A DNA stretch of 64,000 bases, taken from contig JAFGDE010000009.1 in assembly GCA_016932255.1 (NCBI GenBank), forward strand, positions 1 through 64,000, given 5' to 3'. Below, in pieces: positions 15,947-26,459 of this stretch. Position numbers and translations under genes: made by a program. Source of the stretch: Candidatus Saganbacteria bacterium. GTDB lineage: Bacteria > Margulisbacteria > WOR-1 > O2-12-FULL-45-9. The number at the start of each line of letters is the position of its first letter. The first letter of the stretch is position 1. The notes under the pieces are model-generated. The model worked only from the letters and a program-made list of their open reading frames with translations, searched no databases and was not told the DNA's origin.

Positions 15947-16797
15947 GCAATGATGCGGCCTATAAGGTGAGCCAGGAGGCCTTTACTGGACCGTTCGATG
16001 TCCTGATAAAGGCCATTGATGAAGGTCAGATCGATGTTTACCAGGTCTCCCTTAGCCAGATCACGGCTTCATATTTTGAATACTGGAGAATGGAATCGCC
16101 TGATCTGGTCCTGGCCTCTGATTTCCTGATCATGGCTGCTTATCTGATCGAGCTCAAGTCAAAATCCCTCTTGCCGGCCAAAGAAGAAGCAGTGGAAGAA
16201 GACTTGCTGGAAAATATCGAGGAATCACTGGTCGCTCATATCCAGGAATATGAGGTCTATAAGAACCTGGCCCAGACACTGCGGGAACGCAAAGAGATCT
16301 TTGAGAAGGTTTATGGGCGCCATGAGGGGGAACCCCAGGAAAAAGAGATCGAATTGGTCGATGTTTCGCTGAAGGATCTGGTCCTGGCGTTCAAACGCGT
16401 TTATGATGAAGCGGTCAAGCGAGAGAAGGTCGTGCCGATCAGGGCCGAAGAGGTCACGCTCGACCAGAGGGTCGAAGAGGTCAGACGGCTGATCAGCGGT
16501 AAACGGGGCGGAGTGCAGTTCGTCGATATCTTTATCCGCAAGACCCGGATCGAGATCGTGGTCACCTTCCTGGCGGTGCTTGAGCTGGCTAAACAGCGCT
16601 GTATCAAGATCGTCCAGGACAGACGCTACGGTTCGATCATAATTTTTGACAGGCAGGTGTATGAACAAGATCATGGAGAACACAGAATCACAGATGAAGG
16701 AACAACCGACGGGGTCGCCGCAGATCCATGGCTCACAGGTTCAGGAGCCGCGGGACCAGGAACGATCGAACCGGACACTGTCGCTGAACGGCCTTAG
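15943..16797 (+). CDS. scpA: Segregation and condensation protein A
   Basis: 284 residues. This kleisin subunit of the SMC-ScpAB condensin starts QEAFTGPFDVLIKAIDEGQIDVYQV and contains DFLIMAAYLIELKSKSLLPA, the SMC-binding N-domain. The winged-helix C-domain ends at about GSIIIFD (residue 232). The last 50 residues are low-complexity (Thr/Gly/Asp/Pro) and are not part of the family domain; they overlap the scpB N-terminus in another frame. Coupled to trpS by an ATGA overlap. Confidence 0.93.
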   Translation: MSNDAAYKVSQEAFTGPFDVLIKAIDEGQIDVYQVSLSQITASYFEYWRMESPDLVLASDFLIMAAYLIELKSKSLLPAKEEAVEEDLLENIEESLVAHIQEYEVYKNLAQTLRERKEIFEKVYGRHEGEPQEKEIELVDVSLKDLVLAFKRVYDEAVKREKVVPIRAEEVTLDQRVEEVRRLISGKRGGVQFVDIFIRKTRIEIVVTFLAVLELAKQRCIKIVQDRRYGSIIIFDRQVYEQDHGEHRITDEGTTDGVAADPWLTGSGAAGPGTIEPDTVAERP

Positions 16798-17326
16798 AAC
16801 GATCCTGGAGTCGATCCTGTTCATTGCCAGAAAACCCCTGGCGGCCAAGGACCTGGAAGAGACCGTGGGACAGCCGGCCGAAGCTATCACGGCAGCGCTT
16901 GAGGAACTGGTCCAGGAATATGCGGCCAGGGGCATCAATGTCGTTAAGGTGGCCGGCGGTTATCTGATGGGAACCAATCCGGCTAACGCCGACTATGTTC
17001 ATACGCACCTGCACGCCAAGGTGCAGACGATCCTGTCGCGCCAGGCGCTGGAAGTACTGGCGATCATCGCATATAAACAGCCTGTTACACGGGCCGAAAT
17101 GGAACGGATACGCGGGGTTAACTCCGATGGCCCGATCGATACCCTGTTGCAGAAGAAGCTGATCGAAGAGCTGGGCCGCAGTGAAGCTGTGGGCCGGCCC
17201 TTTCTTTACGGTACGACACAGGAATTCCTGCGCCATTTCGGGCTTAAGGACCTGTCCAGCCTGCCGCCGTTGCCGGTTTCCGAAGCCGAGCAGGATGAGC
17301 TGTTCAAGACAGCCCTGCATGAATGA
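16661..17326 (+). CDS. scpB: Segregation and condensation protein B
   Basis: 221 residues from ATG 16661 (an AGGCAGG lies just upstream; TTG 16646 and ATGs at 16673 and 16694 are alternatives). The tandem winged-helix domain starts LNGLRTILESILFIARKPL, exactly where scpA ends, and contains VLAIIAYKQPVTRAEMERIRGVNSD, the family signature. ScpB dimers bind the ScpA linker in the SMC complex. The first 45 residues are low-complexity and are encoded inside scpA, giving an overlap of about 137 bases. Confidence 0.9.
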   Translation: MNKIMENTESQMKEQPTGSPQIHGSQVQEPRDQERSNRTLSLNGLRTILESILFIARKPLAAKDLEETVGQPAEAITAALEELVQEYAARGINVVKVAGGYLMGTNPANADYVHTHLHAKVQTILSRQALEVLAIIAYKQPVTRAEMERIRGVNSDGPIDTLLQKKLIEELGRSEAVGRPFLYGTTQEFLRHFGLKDLSSLPPLPVSEAEQDELFKTALHE

Positions 17327-18084
17327 GCACGACTGAAGCTCAGCTGGCCGAGGTCTTTTGTTCGATCCAGGGCGAAGGACTTTATCTGGGTGAGCGCCAG
17401 ATATTCGTGCGTTTCGCCGGCTGCAATCTTAACTGCCAGTACTGCGATTCACCCCAGGCGCTCTCCGTGCCAAAAGAGTTTAAGGTCGAGGTCACACCGG
17501 GTAAGAAGGACCTTAAGCAGCTGCCCAATCCTGTGACCGCTGATCAGCTAATCGAGCTTGTCAGCGGTCTGCAAAAGCCGAAGGGAGTGACGCAGGCCGT
17601 TGTCTTGACCGGCGGGGAGCCGCTGCTCCAGGTCGACTTCCTCAAGAATTTCCTGCCTGCCTTAAAACAAGTCGTGCCTTTGCCTGTTTATCTGGAAACG
17701 AACGGTGTTCTGCCGGGCCACCTGGCCGAGATCATCGATCTGGTCGACATCATCGCCTTTGATATCAAGCTGCCCAGCGCCACCGGGCTTTCAGAGTACT
17801 GGCGGGAGCATGAAAAGGCTCTGGCCACGGCCTATCATAAAGAGGTTTTCGTTAAGATCGTTTTCAGCAGGGAATCAAAGGTCACGGAAATGGACCAGGC
17901 CGTTTCATTGATCGCGGCGGTTGATGAGAAGATCCCGCTTGTGCTCCAGCCGGTCAGTCCCCACGGACCGGTCAAGCACAGGCCCAATCCGGATCAGATA
18001 CTGGCTATGCAGGCAGTGGCAAGGAGAAAGCTCTCTACGGTCAGGGTAATACCTCAGACGCACAAATTATTGGGGATGAATTGA
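17323..18084 (+). CDS. queE: 7-carboxy-7-deazaguanine synthase (radical SAM)
   Basis: 253 residues. QueE makes CDG from 6-carboxytetrahydropterin, a step toward queuosine and other deazapurines. AEVFCSIQGEGLYLGERQIFVRFAGC is followed by the cluster motif CNLNCQYC and the SAM-binding TGGEPLLQ. Asp/Lys-rich FDIKLPS and the C-terminal LQPVSPHGPV are typical. No queC, queD or queF is in the window. It overlaps scpB by 4 bases and converges on the next gene with no spacer. Confidence 0.9.
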   Translation: MSTTEAQLAEVFCSIQGEGLYLGERQIFVRFAGCNLNCQYCDSPQALSVPKEFKVEVTPGKKDLKQLPNPVTADQLIELVSGLQKPKGVTQAVVLTGGEPLLQVDFLKNFLPALKQVVPLPVYLETNGVLPGHLAEIIDLVDIIAFDIKLPSATGLSEYWREHEKALATAYHKEVFVKIVFSRESKVTEMDQAVSLIAAVDEKIPLVLQPVSPHGPVKHRPNPDQILAMQAVARRKLSTVRVIPQTHKLLGMN

Positions 18085-18891
18085 TCAGCCTTGCTCGAGC
18101 TGTTTAATTAACTCTTGCAGCCACTTGATGGTCTTTTTATGCTGTTCATCCAGGGCCAGCTCTTCCAGAGAGTTCAGGAGATTGAGCTTGTACTGAGCTG
18201 AGCCGAGGGTGACCTTGACTAGCTGGGCTTCGAGCCATTTTCGACCGGCCGGCCGGACGGCTGCCAGTGATTCCTGTTTGATCTTTTCCGACAGTTCATT
18301 GAACTCTTTCTGGCTGTCGGTAAAGAGCCGTTTTAAGTGATATTCCTTGACCCGAGATTTAACGGTGTTGAGCCTGGCCTGCTCCTCTGAGATCGCTTCA
18401 TAGACAGTTTCGCCGTCAGCCTTTGTTTCTTTTCCGTTCTGTCTTGTTTCCGGGATGGCTTCGGCCTTTTGCTCGATCATTGCCGGCGGCGCGACCGTTT
18501 CGCCGATGGCCGGGGCAGGAGCCACGTTCTTTTCTGTGACCGGCGCTTCGCCTTCAGCGAACTCGTCAGGCAGCTGGTTCCTGATCTCAACGCGCTCATG
18601 GGGATTGAAGACATTGGCGTGCTTGAGCATGCGGCGGTGTTCCTTGCGCCGGCCTTCGAGTTCCTTAAGATTAAGTTCCGGTTTGACGTTCGTTTGCTCG
18701 TTCTCGACTTCGGGGGTCAAGGGGCGCTTTTTAAGGATCTCAAGGAATGACTGGTTCTTATCAATAGTGCCGCCGCGCTCTTCGATCAGCTTGCGATCGG
18801 TCGCGGTAAAGATAACAGCCTGGGAGCCGGCGACTGCTGCTTCCTGTCCGCCCATATTCGGATTAACTGTTAGTACTGCTGCTTCAGCCAT
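18085..18891 (-). CDS. Hypothetical soluble protein with helical C-terminus
   Basis: 268 residues, no family recognised and no signal peptide or membrane segment. The N-terminal 65 residues are followed by a charged region, a Pro/Ala/Glu-rich disordered stretch (about 110-165), and a helical, coiled-coil-like domain (about 165-265) ending KTIKWLQELIKQLEQG. GGAGTGAT upstream is a possible Shine-Dalgarno. Its stop abuts the queE stop on the other strand. The middle looks like a linker joining two functional ends. Confidence 0.6.
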   Translation of the reverse strand: MAEAAVLTVNPNMGGQEAAVAGSQAVIFTATDRKLIEERGGTIDKNQSFLEILKKRPLTPEVENEQTNVKPELNLKELEGRRKEHRRMLKHANVFNPHERVEIRNQLPDEFAEGEAPVTEKNVAPAPAIGETVAPPAMIEQKAEAIPETRQNGKETKADGETVYEAISEEQARLNTVKSRVKEYHLKRLFTDSQKEFNELSEKIKQESLAAVRPAGRKWLEAQLVKVTLGSAQYKLNLLNSLEELALDEQHKKTIKWLQELIKQLEQG

Positions 18892-19008
18892 TTTATCTTA
18901 TATCACTCCAATAGGAGTTTGCGACTCCCTTACATTATTTATATCGGATTTTATAGGGAAAAACTTGCATTAAAAAGGCCCGTTTGCCGGCTAGGTAAAT
19001 AAATCAGC

Positions 19009-19038
19009 TTGACAAATAAGAGAAATAGGGGCTAAAAT
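19009..19038 (+). promoter_or_regulatory. Promoter of the DUF5679 gene
   Basis: TTGACA (19009-19014), 18 bases, TAAAAT (19033-19038). With the terminator downstream this makes the small gene a monocistronic unit. Confidence 0.65.
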
Positions 19039-19074
19039 CAAAAACAAGAAAGAACCTCACAAAGGAGGTGCGAT

Positions 19075-19215
19075 ATGACCCAGGCCTATTGTGTTAAATG
19101 CAAAGCCAAACGGGAGATGAAGAACGAGAAGGACGTCACAATGAAGAACGGCCGTAAGGCGAAAAAAGGCGAATGCCCGAAGTGCGGCACCAAGATGTTC
19201 AAGATCGGCGGTTAA
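19075..19215 (+). CDS. DUF5679 small zinc-ribbon protein
   Basis: 46 residues starting MTQAYCVKCKAKREMKN. Two CxxC pairs (CVKC and CPKCG) predict one zinc ribbon, and the pattern KNGRKAKKGECPKCGTKMF matches the DUF5679 family. An AAAGGAGGTG Shine-Dalgarno precedes the ATG. It has its own promoter and terminator, which implies strong, independent expression. The function is unknown; such small zinc ribbons often bind RNA or ribosomes. Confidence 0.85.
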   Translation: MTQAYCVKCKAKREMKNEKDVTMKNGRKAKKGECPKCGTKMFKIGG

Positions 19216-19237
19216 CAACCCGGATCAATTGTTGCTC

Positions 19238-19284
19238 AAGGCCATAGGCTGCAGGCGTTATCTTGCGGCTTATGGCCTTTTTTG
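19238..19284 (+). terminator. Rho-independent terminator after DUF5679
   Basis: AAGGCCATA (19238-19246) pairs with TATGGCCTT (19271-19279), followed by a T-run. The 24-base loop holds a further short GC stem. The likely dnaE promoter overlaps the right arm. Confidence 0.75.
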
Positions 19285-19291
19285 TTAGAAT
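19263..19291 (+). promoter_or_regulatory. Candidate promoter of dnaE
   Basis: TTGCGG (19263-19268), 17 bases, TAGAAT (19286-19291); the dnaE ATG is 8 bases further on with no Shine-Dalgarno, so the mRNA would be leaderless. The alternative -10 TAAAAT (19291-19296) is even closer to the ATG. Confidence 0.45.
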
Positions 19292-19299
19292 AAAATGTT

Positions 19300-22200
19300 A
19301 TGCCCCACAGAGATAAATTCGTTCATTTGCATTGTCATTCAGAATACAGCCTGCTGGACGGCGCTGGCCGTATCCCTGATCTGATTAAAGCAGCGAAAGA
19401 ACACGGCATGCCAGCCCTGGCCCTGACCGATCACGGCAATATGTACGCGGCGGTCAATTTCTTCCAACAGGCCAAGACAGCGGGTATCAAGCCGATCCTG
19501 GGCTGTGAAATGTACATTGCCCCGCGCACCAGATTCGATAAAGAGACCAAAGAAGACCGCTCTCCCCATCATCTAACAGTTTTGGCCAGCAATGAGGCCG
19601 GCTATCGCAATCTGCTCAAGCTGGTGACGCTGGCTTCGACCGAGGGCTTCTATTCCCGGCCGAGGATCGATCGGGAATTGCTGGAGAAATATTACCAGGG
19701 TTTGATCGTGCTTTCCGGCTGCCCCAAAGGTGAGATACCTGGCCTGATCATGGCCGGCAAACTTGAGCAGGCCAGGGAGGTCGCGGCCTGGTATCAGGCA
19801 TTGCTGGGTGATGACTACTATATCGAACTTCAAGACCTGCGTCTGCCGCAGTTTGAGCTGCTGGTGCCGGAGCTTGTCCATCTGGCCAAGGACCTCAGCA
19901 TCAAGACGGTTGCGACTAATGACGTGCATTATGTGCGCAGGGAGGATGCCTATGCCCAGGACGTCCTGATCTGCGTGCAGACCGGCGCCTTTCTTGAAGA
20001 AAAGGACAGAATGAAGCTGGAAACGGAAGAGTTCTATCTCAAGTCAGCCGCGGAAATGGCCGCGTTGTTCCCTGACCAGCCTGAGGCTTTGCGCCATACC
20101 CTGGAGATAGCGGAAAAATGCCGGTTCGAGCTGGAGACCGGCAAGCTCCATCTGCCGCATTTCCCTGTGCCACAAGGGGAAACGGCCGACACCTATCTTG
20201 AGAACCTGGTCTGGGATGGAGTTAAAGAGAAATATGCCATTGCTTCGAACAAAGAGAACGGCTCAGATGTGCAGTCCCTGCTGCCGCCCGAGATAATCGA
20301 CCGTGTTAAATACGAGTTGTATACCATTGAGAAAATGGGCTATGCCGCATACTTCCTAATCGTGCAGGACTTCATTAACTATGCTAAAAAGCAGGGCATC
20401 CAGGTGGGGCCGGGCAGGGGATCTGCGGCAGGCAGTATCGTTTCCTATGCCCTGGGCATCACCAATGTCGATCCCCTGCGCTATGGCCTGATCTTTGAAC
20501 GCTTCCTCAATATTGAGCGCATCTCCATGCCTGACATCGATGTGGACTTTTGTTTTGAACGGCGCAATGAGGTCATTGACTATGTTTCCAAGAAATATGG
20601 CCAGGACCATGTGGCCCAGATCGTGACTTTCGGCACCATGGCGGCGCGCGGCGCGATCAGGGATGTCGGCCGGGTCCAGCGCGTACCTTTGAACGAGGTC
20701 GATAAAGTGGCCAAGCTGGTGCCTTTCGGTCCGGACATGAGCCTGGACAAGGCGTTGGAAGGCGTTAAAGAACTGCGCGCTCTCTATGATAACGACGAAA
20801 GGGTCAAGAACCTGATCGATACCGCTAAAAAGCTCGAGGGTCTAGTCCGGCATGCTTCGGTCCATGCGGCCGGCGTGGTCATTTCCGAAGCGCCCCTGAC
20901 AGAATATGTTCCGTTGCAGAAACTTGATGAGAATGTGGTTGTCACCCAATTCCCCATGGGTGACCTGGAAAAGATTGGTCTGCTCAAGATGGACTTCCTG
21001 GGCCTGCGCAACCTGACGATGATCGCTCATGCGATTGAGATCATCAAACGCACCCAGGGTCTTGAGATCGATATTAATACACTGCCGATGGACGATACCA
21101 AGACTTATGCCTTATTGAGCGGCGGAGAAACTGTCGGCGTTTTTCAGCTGGAAAGCCGCGGCATGCGCGCTTTGATCCGTGATCTGCGGCCGAGCAACTT
21201 TGAGGAGATCATCGCCCTGCTGGCGCTTTATCGCCCCGGCCCGCTGGAAAGCGGCATGGTCGATGATTATGTCAAGCGCAAGCACCGGTTGATCCCGGTC
21301 AAATATATGCTGCCGCAGCTTCAGCCGATCCTGCGTGAGACCCACGGCACCATCCTCTATCAGGAACAGGTCATGGAGATCGCCAGCAAGGTCGCTGGTT
21401 TCAGCTACGGTCAGGCGGACTTGATGCGGCGCGCCATGGGCAAGAAAAAGGCTAAGGAAATGCAGCAGCAGAAAGAATTTTTTGTCGAAGGTGCGGTCAA
21501 GCGAGGGGTCTCCCGGCACAAAGCGACCGAACTATTCAATCTCTGCGCCAAGTTTGCCGGTTACGGCTTCAATAAATCTCACTCGACCGCTTATGGCGTC
21601 ATCTCGTATCAGACGGCTTATCTTAAGGCCAACTATCCAACCGAGTTCATGGCTGCGCTGTTAACCTCCGTGGTCGGCAACACCGATAAAGTGACCGGTT
21701 ATATCACGGAAAGCCGCCATCTTGGCATCAAGGTCTTAGCGCCTGACATCAATGAAAGCGATCGCAATTTCACCGTGACCAGGGATGGGATCCGCTTTGG
21801 TCTGTCGGCGATCAAGAACGTGGGGCAATCGGCCATAGATTCGATAATCGAAGCCAGGCGCGAGAAAGGGCCTTTCAGTTCGCTGGCTGATCTTTGCCGG
21901 CGCATCGATACACGGGCGGTCAATAAGAAGGTCATCGAAAGCTTGATCAAGGCTGGTACTTTTGATTCCCTGGGCCAGGGCCGGGCCTACCAGCTTTCGA
22001 TCTTGGGTCGTTTGCTCAGCCGGGCGGCTGCGGACAATAAAGAAAAGGCCAAAGGCCAGGCCGCATTATTCGATCTCGGCTCGCATGTTGCTGAGTCCCA
22101 GCCCGAGCCCGGCAGGAACGCTCAGGTCGATGAGTTCCCTCCGGAGGAATTGCTGCGGCTGGAAAAAGAGATGCTGGGCCAGTATATTTCCTCGCACCCG

Positions 22201-22809
22201 TTAGAATTTATCAAGGATTCTTTGGAAGCTCAGACCACGGTCAGGATCGCTGACATTGCCGACCTGCGCGAAGGTGATGCCCTGACCATCGGCGGTTTTA
22301 TTTCAGACAGCCGGCGACTGACCACTAAAAAGGGTGACATGATGCTGGTCGGCAAGATCGAGGACCTTTCCGGTAGCATCGGTCTGGTCGTATTCCCGAA
22401 GACCTACCGCAAATATACAGAATTGCTCAATAATGACCAGGTGGTCCTGGTCAAGGGCAAGGTCAACCGGGATATGCGCAGCGATGAATTTAATGTTGCC
22501 GCTGATTCGGTCGAGCCGCTGGCACAGATGGAAAAGGTCCGCTCCCTGCATATCGAGCTGGTCGGGGTCAAGGACCAGCAGATATTGAACGAGATGAAGG
22601 ATATCCTGCAGTCCCACCGCGGCGCTGACCCTGTCTTTATCCGCCTGGACGGTAAAAGCGTTGCCCTAGGCAGGGATTTTCACGTAGAGATCGAACCGGA
22701 ACTGGTCAACCGGCTGGAAACACTGCTGGGCTCCGGTTCGGTCAATGTCGATTTCCGGGCGATAAAAAAGCCCAAAAAGATAGAGAAACCTGAGGAGGTG
22801 AGCTTTTAA
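19300..22809 (+). CDS. dnaE: DNA polymerase III alpha subunit
   Basis: 1169 residues, the usual length of DnaE-type replicative polymerase. An N-terminal PHP domain begins with [17 protein letters not shown]. The palm contains [12 protein letters not shown] (catalytic Asp near residue 411), preceded by [18 protein letters not shown]. The helix-hairpin-helix region ([11 protein letters not shown]) is followed by an OB fold ([20 protein letters not shown]). It heads a dnaE-hisI-uvrA run; the stop overlaps the hisI ATG by one base (TAATG). Confidence 0.98.
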   Translation: MPHRDKFVHLHCHSEYSLLDGAGRIPDLIKAAKEHGMPALALTDHGNMYAAVNFFQQAKTAGIKPILGCEMYIAPRTRFDKETKEDRSPHHLTVLASNEAGYRNLLKLVTLASTEGFYSRPRIDRELLEKYYQGLIVLSGCPKGEIPGLIMAGKLEQAREVAAWYQALLGDDYYIELQDLRLPQFELLVPELVHLAKDLSIKTVATNDVHYVRREDAYAQDVLICVQTGAFLEEKDRMKLETEEFYLKSAAEMAALFPDQPEALRHTLEIAEKCRFELETGKLHLPHFPVPQGETADTYLENLVWDGVKEKYAIASNKENGSDVQSLLPPEIIDRVKYELYTIEKMGYAAYFLIVQDFINYAKKQGIQVGPGRGSAAGSIVSYALGITNVDPLRYGLIFERFLNIERISMPDIDVDFCFERRNEVIDYVSKKYGQDHVAQIVTFGTMAARGAIRDVGRVQRVPLNEVDKVAKLVPFGPDMSLDKALEGVKELRALYDNDERVKNLIDTAKKLEGLVRHASVHAAGVVISEAPLTEYVPLQKLDENVVVTQFPMGDLEKIGLLKMDFLGLRNLTMIAHAIEIIKRTQGLEIDINTLPMDDTKTYALLSGGETVGVFQLESRGMRALIRDLRPSNFEEIIALLALYRPGPLESGMVDDYVKRKHRLIPVKYMLPQLQPILRETHGTILYQEQVMEIASKVAGFSYGQADLMRRAMGKKKAKEMQQQKEFFVEGAVKRGVSRHKATELFNLCAKFAGYGFNKSHSTAYGVISYQTAYLKANYPTEFMAALLTSVVGNTDKVTGYITESRHLGIKVLAPDINESDRNFTVTRDGIRFGLSAIKNVGQSAIDSIIEARREKGPFSSLADLCRRIDTRAVNKKVIESLIKAGTFDSLGQGRAYQLSILGRLLSRAAADNKEKAKGQAALFDLGSHVAESQPEPGRNAQVDEFPPEELLRLEKEMLGQYISSHPLEFIKDSLEAQTTVRIADIADLREGDALTIGGFISDSRRLTTKKGDMMLVGKIEDLSGSIGLVVFPKTYRKYTELLNNDQVVLVKGKVNRDMRSDEFNVAADSVEPLAQMEKVRSLHIELVGVKDQQILNEMKDILQSHRGADPVFIRLDGKSVALGRDFHVEIEPELVNRLETLLGSGSVNVDFRAIKKPKKIEKPEEVSF

Positions 22810-23129
22810 TGGATATAAGCAAGTTGAAGTTCGATGAAAAAGGGCTGATCCCGGTCATAGCTCAGGATTACAAGGACGGGACAGTTCTGATGCTGGCCTA
22901 TATGAACAAAGAGTCGCTGCAAAAGACCCTGGAGACCAAAGAAATGGTCTACTGGTCGCGCTCCCGCAAGGTGCTCTGGCACAAGGGAGATACTTCCGGC
23001 CACATCCAGAAGGTCAAAGAGATGTATTATGACTGCGATGCTGACGCTATCCTGGCCAAGATCGAACAAGTCGGCGATATTGCCTGTCATACCGGGCAGC
23101 GGAGCTGTTTTTTTAATAAACTGGCATGA
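22809..23129 (+). CDS. hisI: Phosphoribosyl-AMP cyclohydrolase
   Basis: 106 residues, the stand-alone HisI form without a HisE domain. It opens the ring of PR-AMP in histidine synthesis. [35 protein letters not shown] and the metal ligands in YYDCDADA and [11 protein letters not shown] are intact. An AGGAGGTG Shine-Dalgarno lies at the end of dnaE. No other his gene is in the window, so histidine genes are scattered in this genome. Confidence 0.95.
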   Translation: MDISKLKFDEKGLIPVIAQDYKDGTVLMLAYMNKESLQKTLETKEMVYWSRSRKVLWHKGDTSGHIQKVKEMYYDCDADAILAKIEQVGDIACHTGQRSCFFNKLA

Positions 23130-25945
23130 AACAGAGCGAACACAGGATCCATATCAAAGGCGCGCGAGAGCATAATCTGAAAAATGTCACGCTGGATCTG
23201 CCGCGCGATAAGTTTATTGTTTTTACCGGACTCTCAGGTTCGGGCAAATCCTCTTTGGCCTTTGATACTATCTATGCTGAAGGCCAACGGCGCTATGTTG
23301 AATCGCTGTCCGCTTATGCTAGGCAGTTCCTGGAGCAAATGCAAAAGCCTGACGTTGACCAGATCGACGGCCTGTCCCCCGCGATCTCGATTGACCAGAA
23401 GACGCCATCGCGCAATCCCAGATCGACCGTCGGCACAGTCACGGAGATCTATGACTATCTCAGGCTGCTTTATGCCAATATTGGAATACCGCATTGTCCC
23501 AAATGCCGCCGCTTGATCCAGCGCCAGACACCCCAGCAGATCGTTGACCAGATAATGGGATTGCCCCGGGGCCAGCGCCTGATGGTCTTGGCACCGGTTA
23601 TCCGCAGCCGCAAGGGCGAGTATAAGGGACTGTTCGGCGATATCCAGAAAGACGGCTTTATCCGCGTCAGGGTGGATGGCAATATCTACGAGATAGCTGA
23701 AGTGCCGCCGCTCAATAAAAAACTCAAGCACGATATTGAGATCGTCATCGATCGCTTGAGTGCCAAGACGGCCAACAGCAAGCGGCTAAATGAGTCTGTC
23801 GAAACAGCCCTGCGATACGGCAACGGCGTGGTTATAGTACTGGAGGAAAAGGACAAGGCCAAACCAAAAGTCTTCAGTGAAAAATTCGCCTGCGCGCACT
23901 GCGGCATCAGTCTGGATGAGATCACCCCGCGGATATTCTCATTCAACAGTCCTTACGGCGCCTGCCCGACCTGCAGCGGACTAGGGGACAAGCTTGAGTT
24001 CGATCCCGACCTGGTCATACCTGATATGAGCCTGTCCATCTCAGATGGGGCGATCGTGCCCTGGGGTGAGGCGGGCAGCTATTTTGTTTCACGCTTGGCC
24101 GCGGTCGGCGAAGCCTTTGGCTTTGATGTCGATCAGCCGGTCAGAAAATTGAACAAATCCCAGATCAAGGTCGTGCTTTATGGTACGGATAAACCGGTCA
24201 AGTTCAGGTATACCGGGGTCAACAGCTACTGGGAGCATGAAGGCAAGTTCGAAGGCGTGATCAACTGGCTCAAACGGCGTTATTATGAAACAAAATCAGA
24301 GCATGTGCGTTACAACCTTTACCGGTATATGAGCTCGGTCAAATGCCCGGCCTGCCAGGGCCAGCGGCTGCGTCCGGAAAGTCTGGGCGTGACGATAGCC
24401 GATACTTCCATTGCTCAGCTCTCGGCCAAGGCCATCAAGGATGTGATCACCTTCCTTGACGGCCTCAAACTCAGCGAGAGGGAGGAGACGATCGCTCGGA
24501 GGGTGATCAAGGAACTGAAAGCCAGGCTCAACTTCCTGATGGACGTAGGCCTGGATTACCTGACGCTTGACCGTGAATCATCGACACTGTCCGGCGGTGA
24601 AGCGCAGCGCACCAGACTGGCGACGCAGGTCGGCTCAGGCCTGGTCGGGGTGCTTTATATACTTGATGAACCTTCGATCGGCCTGCACCAGCGCGATAAT
24701 AAACGGCTGATCGATACCCTGCACCGCCTGCGTGACCTGGACAACACGATCATCGTGGTCGAACATGATGAAGAGACCATGCGCGCGGCCGACCACCTGG
24801 TCGATATCGGTCCGGGTGCTGGAGTGCACGGCGGCGAGATCGTGGCCATCGGTAAAGTGGCCGATCTGATCAAGGAAAAGCGCTCGATCACCGGCAAATA
24901 CCTTTCCGGCAAATGGCGGATCGAAGTGCCCGCTGAAAGACGGCAGGGCAACGGCAAGTATCTCAGTGTGGTCAAAGCCAAACACAACAACCTGAAAAAT
25001 ATCACTGTTGATTTTCCGCTGGGCGTTTTTACGTGTGTGACCGGGGTCTCCGGCTCCGGGAAAAGCTCCCTGGTCAATGATATTCTTTACCGCGCGCTGG
25101 CCAAGTATTTTTACCGGGCCATTGATAAGGCAGGGGAGCATCAGAAGATCAAAGGCCTGGAGCATATCGACAAGGTCGTGATCATCGACCAGACGCCGAT
25201 CGGCCGCACGCCGCGCTCCAATCCGGCGACTTATACCGGTGTTTTTACTCATATCCGCGATCTCTTTGCCATGACCCAGGAAGCCAAAGTGCGCGGCTAT
25301 AAACCGGGCCGTTTTTCATTCAACGTCAAAGGCGGCCGCTGCGAGGCTTGCCGCGGCGACGGCCTGGTCAAGATCGAGATGCACTTTTTGCCGGATGTCT
25401 ACGTGCCTTGCGACGTCTGTAAAGGGCACCGCTATAACCGGGAAACGCTTGAGGTCCATTACAAAGGCAAGAGCATCTATGAAGTGCTCGATATGACGGT
25501 GGAAGAGGCCTTGGAGCTGTTCGAGAACATACCTCAGATCAGAAAAAAGCTGGAAACCCTGCGCGACGTCGGTCTGGGTTACGTTAAGTTGGGCCAATCG
25601 GCTACAACCCTGTCCGGCGGCGAGGCACAGCGCGTCAAGCTGGCCACGGAACTGGCGACGCGCTCGACCGGACGCACCCTTTATCTGCTGGACGAACCGA
25701 CCACGGGCCTGCATTTTGATGATATCAAGAAATTGCTGGCCGTGCTGCAGCGGTTAGTGGCCACCGGCAATACTTTGATTGTGATCGAGCACAATATGGA
25801 CGTGATCAAAACAGCCGACCATGTCATCGATCTCGGTCCCGAGGGTGGGGATGCGGGCGGCGAGATCGTGGCTCAGGGAACGCCGGAAGCTGTAGCCAAG
25901 AACAGCCACAGCTATACCGGTAAGTATCTGCGTAAGATATTATGA
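23126..25945 (+). CDS. uvrA: Excinuclease ABC subunit A
   Basis: 939 residues, full-length UvrA for nucleotide excision repair. Two ABC ATPase modules are visible: Walker [17 protein letters not shown] near residue 35 and [15 protein letters not shown] in the second half, with signatures [13 protein letters not shown] and [13 protein letters not shown]. Zinc modules CAHCG/CPTCSG and [14 protein letters not shown] are present. It overlaps hisI by 4 bases and the following peptide gene by 4 bases. Confidence 0.98.
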   Translation: MKQSEHRIHIKGAREHNLKNVTLDLPRDKFIVFTGLSGSGKSSLAFDTIYAEGQRRYVESLSAYARQFLEQMQKPDVDQIDGLSPAISIDQKTPSRNPRSTVGTVTEIYDYLRLLYANIGIPHCPKCRRLIQRQTPQQIVDQIMGLPRGQRLMVLAPVIRSRKGEYKGLFGDIQKDGFIRVRVDGNIYEIAEVPPLNKKLKHDIEIVIDRLSAKTANSKRLNESVETALRYGNGVVIVLEEKDKAKPKVFSEKFACAHCGISLDEITPRIFSFNSPYGACPTCSGLGDKLEFDPDLVIPDMSLSISDGAIVPWGEAGSYFVSRLAAVGEAFGFDVDQPVRKLNKSQIKVVLYGTDKPVKFRYTGVNSYWEHEGKFEGVINWLKRRYYETKSEHVRYNLYRYMSSVKCPACQGQRLRPESLGVTIADTSIAQLSAKAIKDVITFLDGLKLSEREETIARRVIKELKARLNFLMDVGLDYLTLDRESSTLSGGEAQRTRLATQVGSGLVGVLYILDEPSIGLHQRDNKRLIDTLHRLRDLDNTIIVVEHDEETMRAADHLVDIGPGAGVHGGEIVAIGKVADLIKEKRSITGKYLSGKWRIEVPAERRQGNGKYLSVVKAKHNNLKNITVDFPLGVFTCVTGVSGSGKSSLVNDILYRALAKYFYRAIDKAGEHQKIKGLEHIDKVVIIDQTPIGRTPRSNPATYTGVFTHIRDLFAMTQEAKVRGYKPGRFSFNVKGGRCEACRGDGLVKIEMHFLPDVYVPCDVCKGHRYNRETLEVHYKGKSIYEVLDMTVEEALELFENIPQIRKKLETLRDVGLGYVKLGQSATTLSGGEAQRVKLATELATRSTGRTLYLLDEPTTGLHFDDIKKLLAVLQRLVATGNTLIVIEHNMDVIKTADHVIDLGPEGGDAGGEIVAQGTPEAVAKNSHSYTGKYLRKIL

Positions 25946-26055
25946 GCATCTCGCAGGCTATCTTTGTGCTGCTGATATTCCTGGTGATCGTGGTCTTTAT
26001 CATCATTTACCGCGGGCAGTATCAGCCGCCGAACTATCCGGGATTTGGCCTCTGA
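25942..26055 (+). CDS. 37-residue single-pass membrane peptide
   Basis: The start ATG overlaps the uvrA TGA (ATGA). The product is [13 protein letters not shown], more hydrophobic residues to IIIY, then a short polar tail [14 protein letters not shown]. One transmembrane helix (about 5-23) with a Pro/Tyr-rich C-terminus. No family is recognised. The exact ATGA coupling and membrane-helix composition favour a real small protein, but there is no Shine-Dalgarno of its own and translation is unproven. Confidence 0.45.
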   Translation: MSISQAIFVLLIFLVIVVFIIIYRGQYQPPNYPGFGL

Positions 26056-26060
26056 GCCTA

Positions 26061-26089
26061 TTTACATCGACTGGTTACCTCGCTATAAT
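26061..26089 (+). promoter_or_regulatory. Promoter before the tRNA-binding domain gene
   Basis: TTTACA (26061-26066), 17 bases, TATAAT (26084-26089), followed by AAGGAGG ahead of the ATG at 26119. Confidence 0.6.
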
Positions 26090-26118
26090 GCCCCAAAACA
26101 GCTAAGGAGGATCCTTGA

Positions 26119-26451
26119 ATGGATAATATCAGTTTTAGCGAGTTTCAAAAAATGGATATCCGGGTCGCTGAGATCAAGAGCGCTGAAATGATCGAAGGCG
26201 CGGATAAATTGTATAAGCTGACCATTGATCTGGGCGGAGAGGAGCGCACCCTGGTCGCAGGGATCAAACAATTCTATCCCCTTGAGGAACTGCCGGGCAA
26301 GAAAGTCCTGGTCCTGGCCAATCTCGAGCCCAGGATCATCAGAGGAGTGGAAAGCCGCGGCATGGTGCTCTGCGCCCATACTGATGACCGCAGCCAGCTA
26401 GTCTTCACTACCGTGGAAAAGGATATCAATTCCGGAGCAAAAGTATCTTAG
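26119..26451 (+). CDS. Stand-alone tRNA-binding (EMAP/MetRS-beta) domain protein
   Basis: 110 residues forming one OB-fold tRNA-binding domain: FQKMDIRVAEIKSAEMIEGADKLYKL, LVAGIKQFYPLEELPGKKV and NLEPRIIRGVESRGMVL. This domain is normally fused to the C-terminus of methionyl-tRNA synthetase or exists alone as a MetRS beta subunit or CsaA-like protein. It probably helps tRNA binding in trans; a CsaA-type chaperone role is the alternative. A strong AAGGAGG precedes it, and it is followed 8 bases later by the transaldolase-like gene. Confidence 0.88.
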   Translation: MDNISFSEFQKMDIRVAEIKSAEMIEGADKLYKLTIDLGGEERTLVAGIKQFYPLEELPGKKVLVLANLEPRIIRGVESRGMVLCAHTDDRSQLVFTTVEKDINSGAKVS

Positions 26452-26459
26452 GAGCGGGG

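Noticed and set aside
18904-18930. Attenuator in the ACTCC/GGAGT repeats upstream of the 18891 minus-strand gene
   Set aside because: Stems are only five bases long and no leader peptide or T-run is visible.
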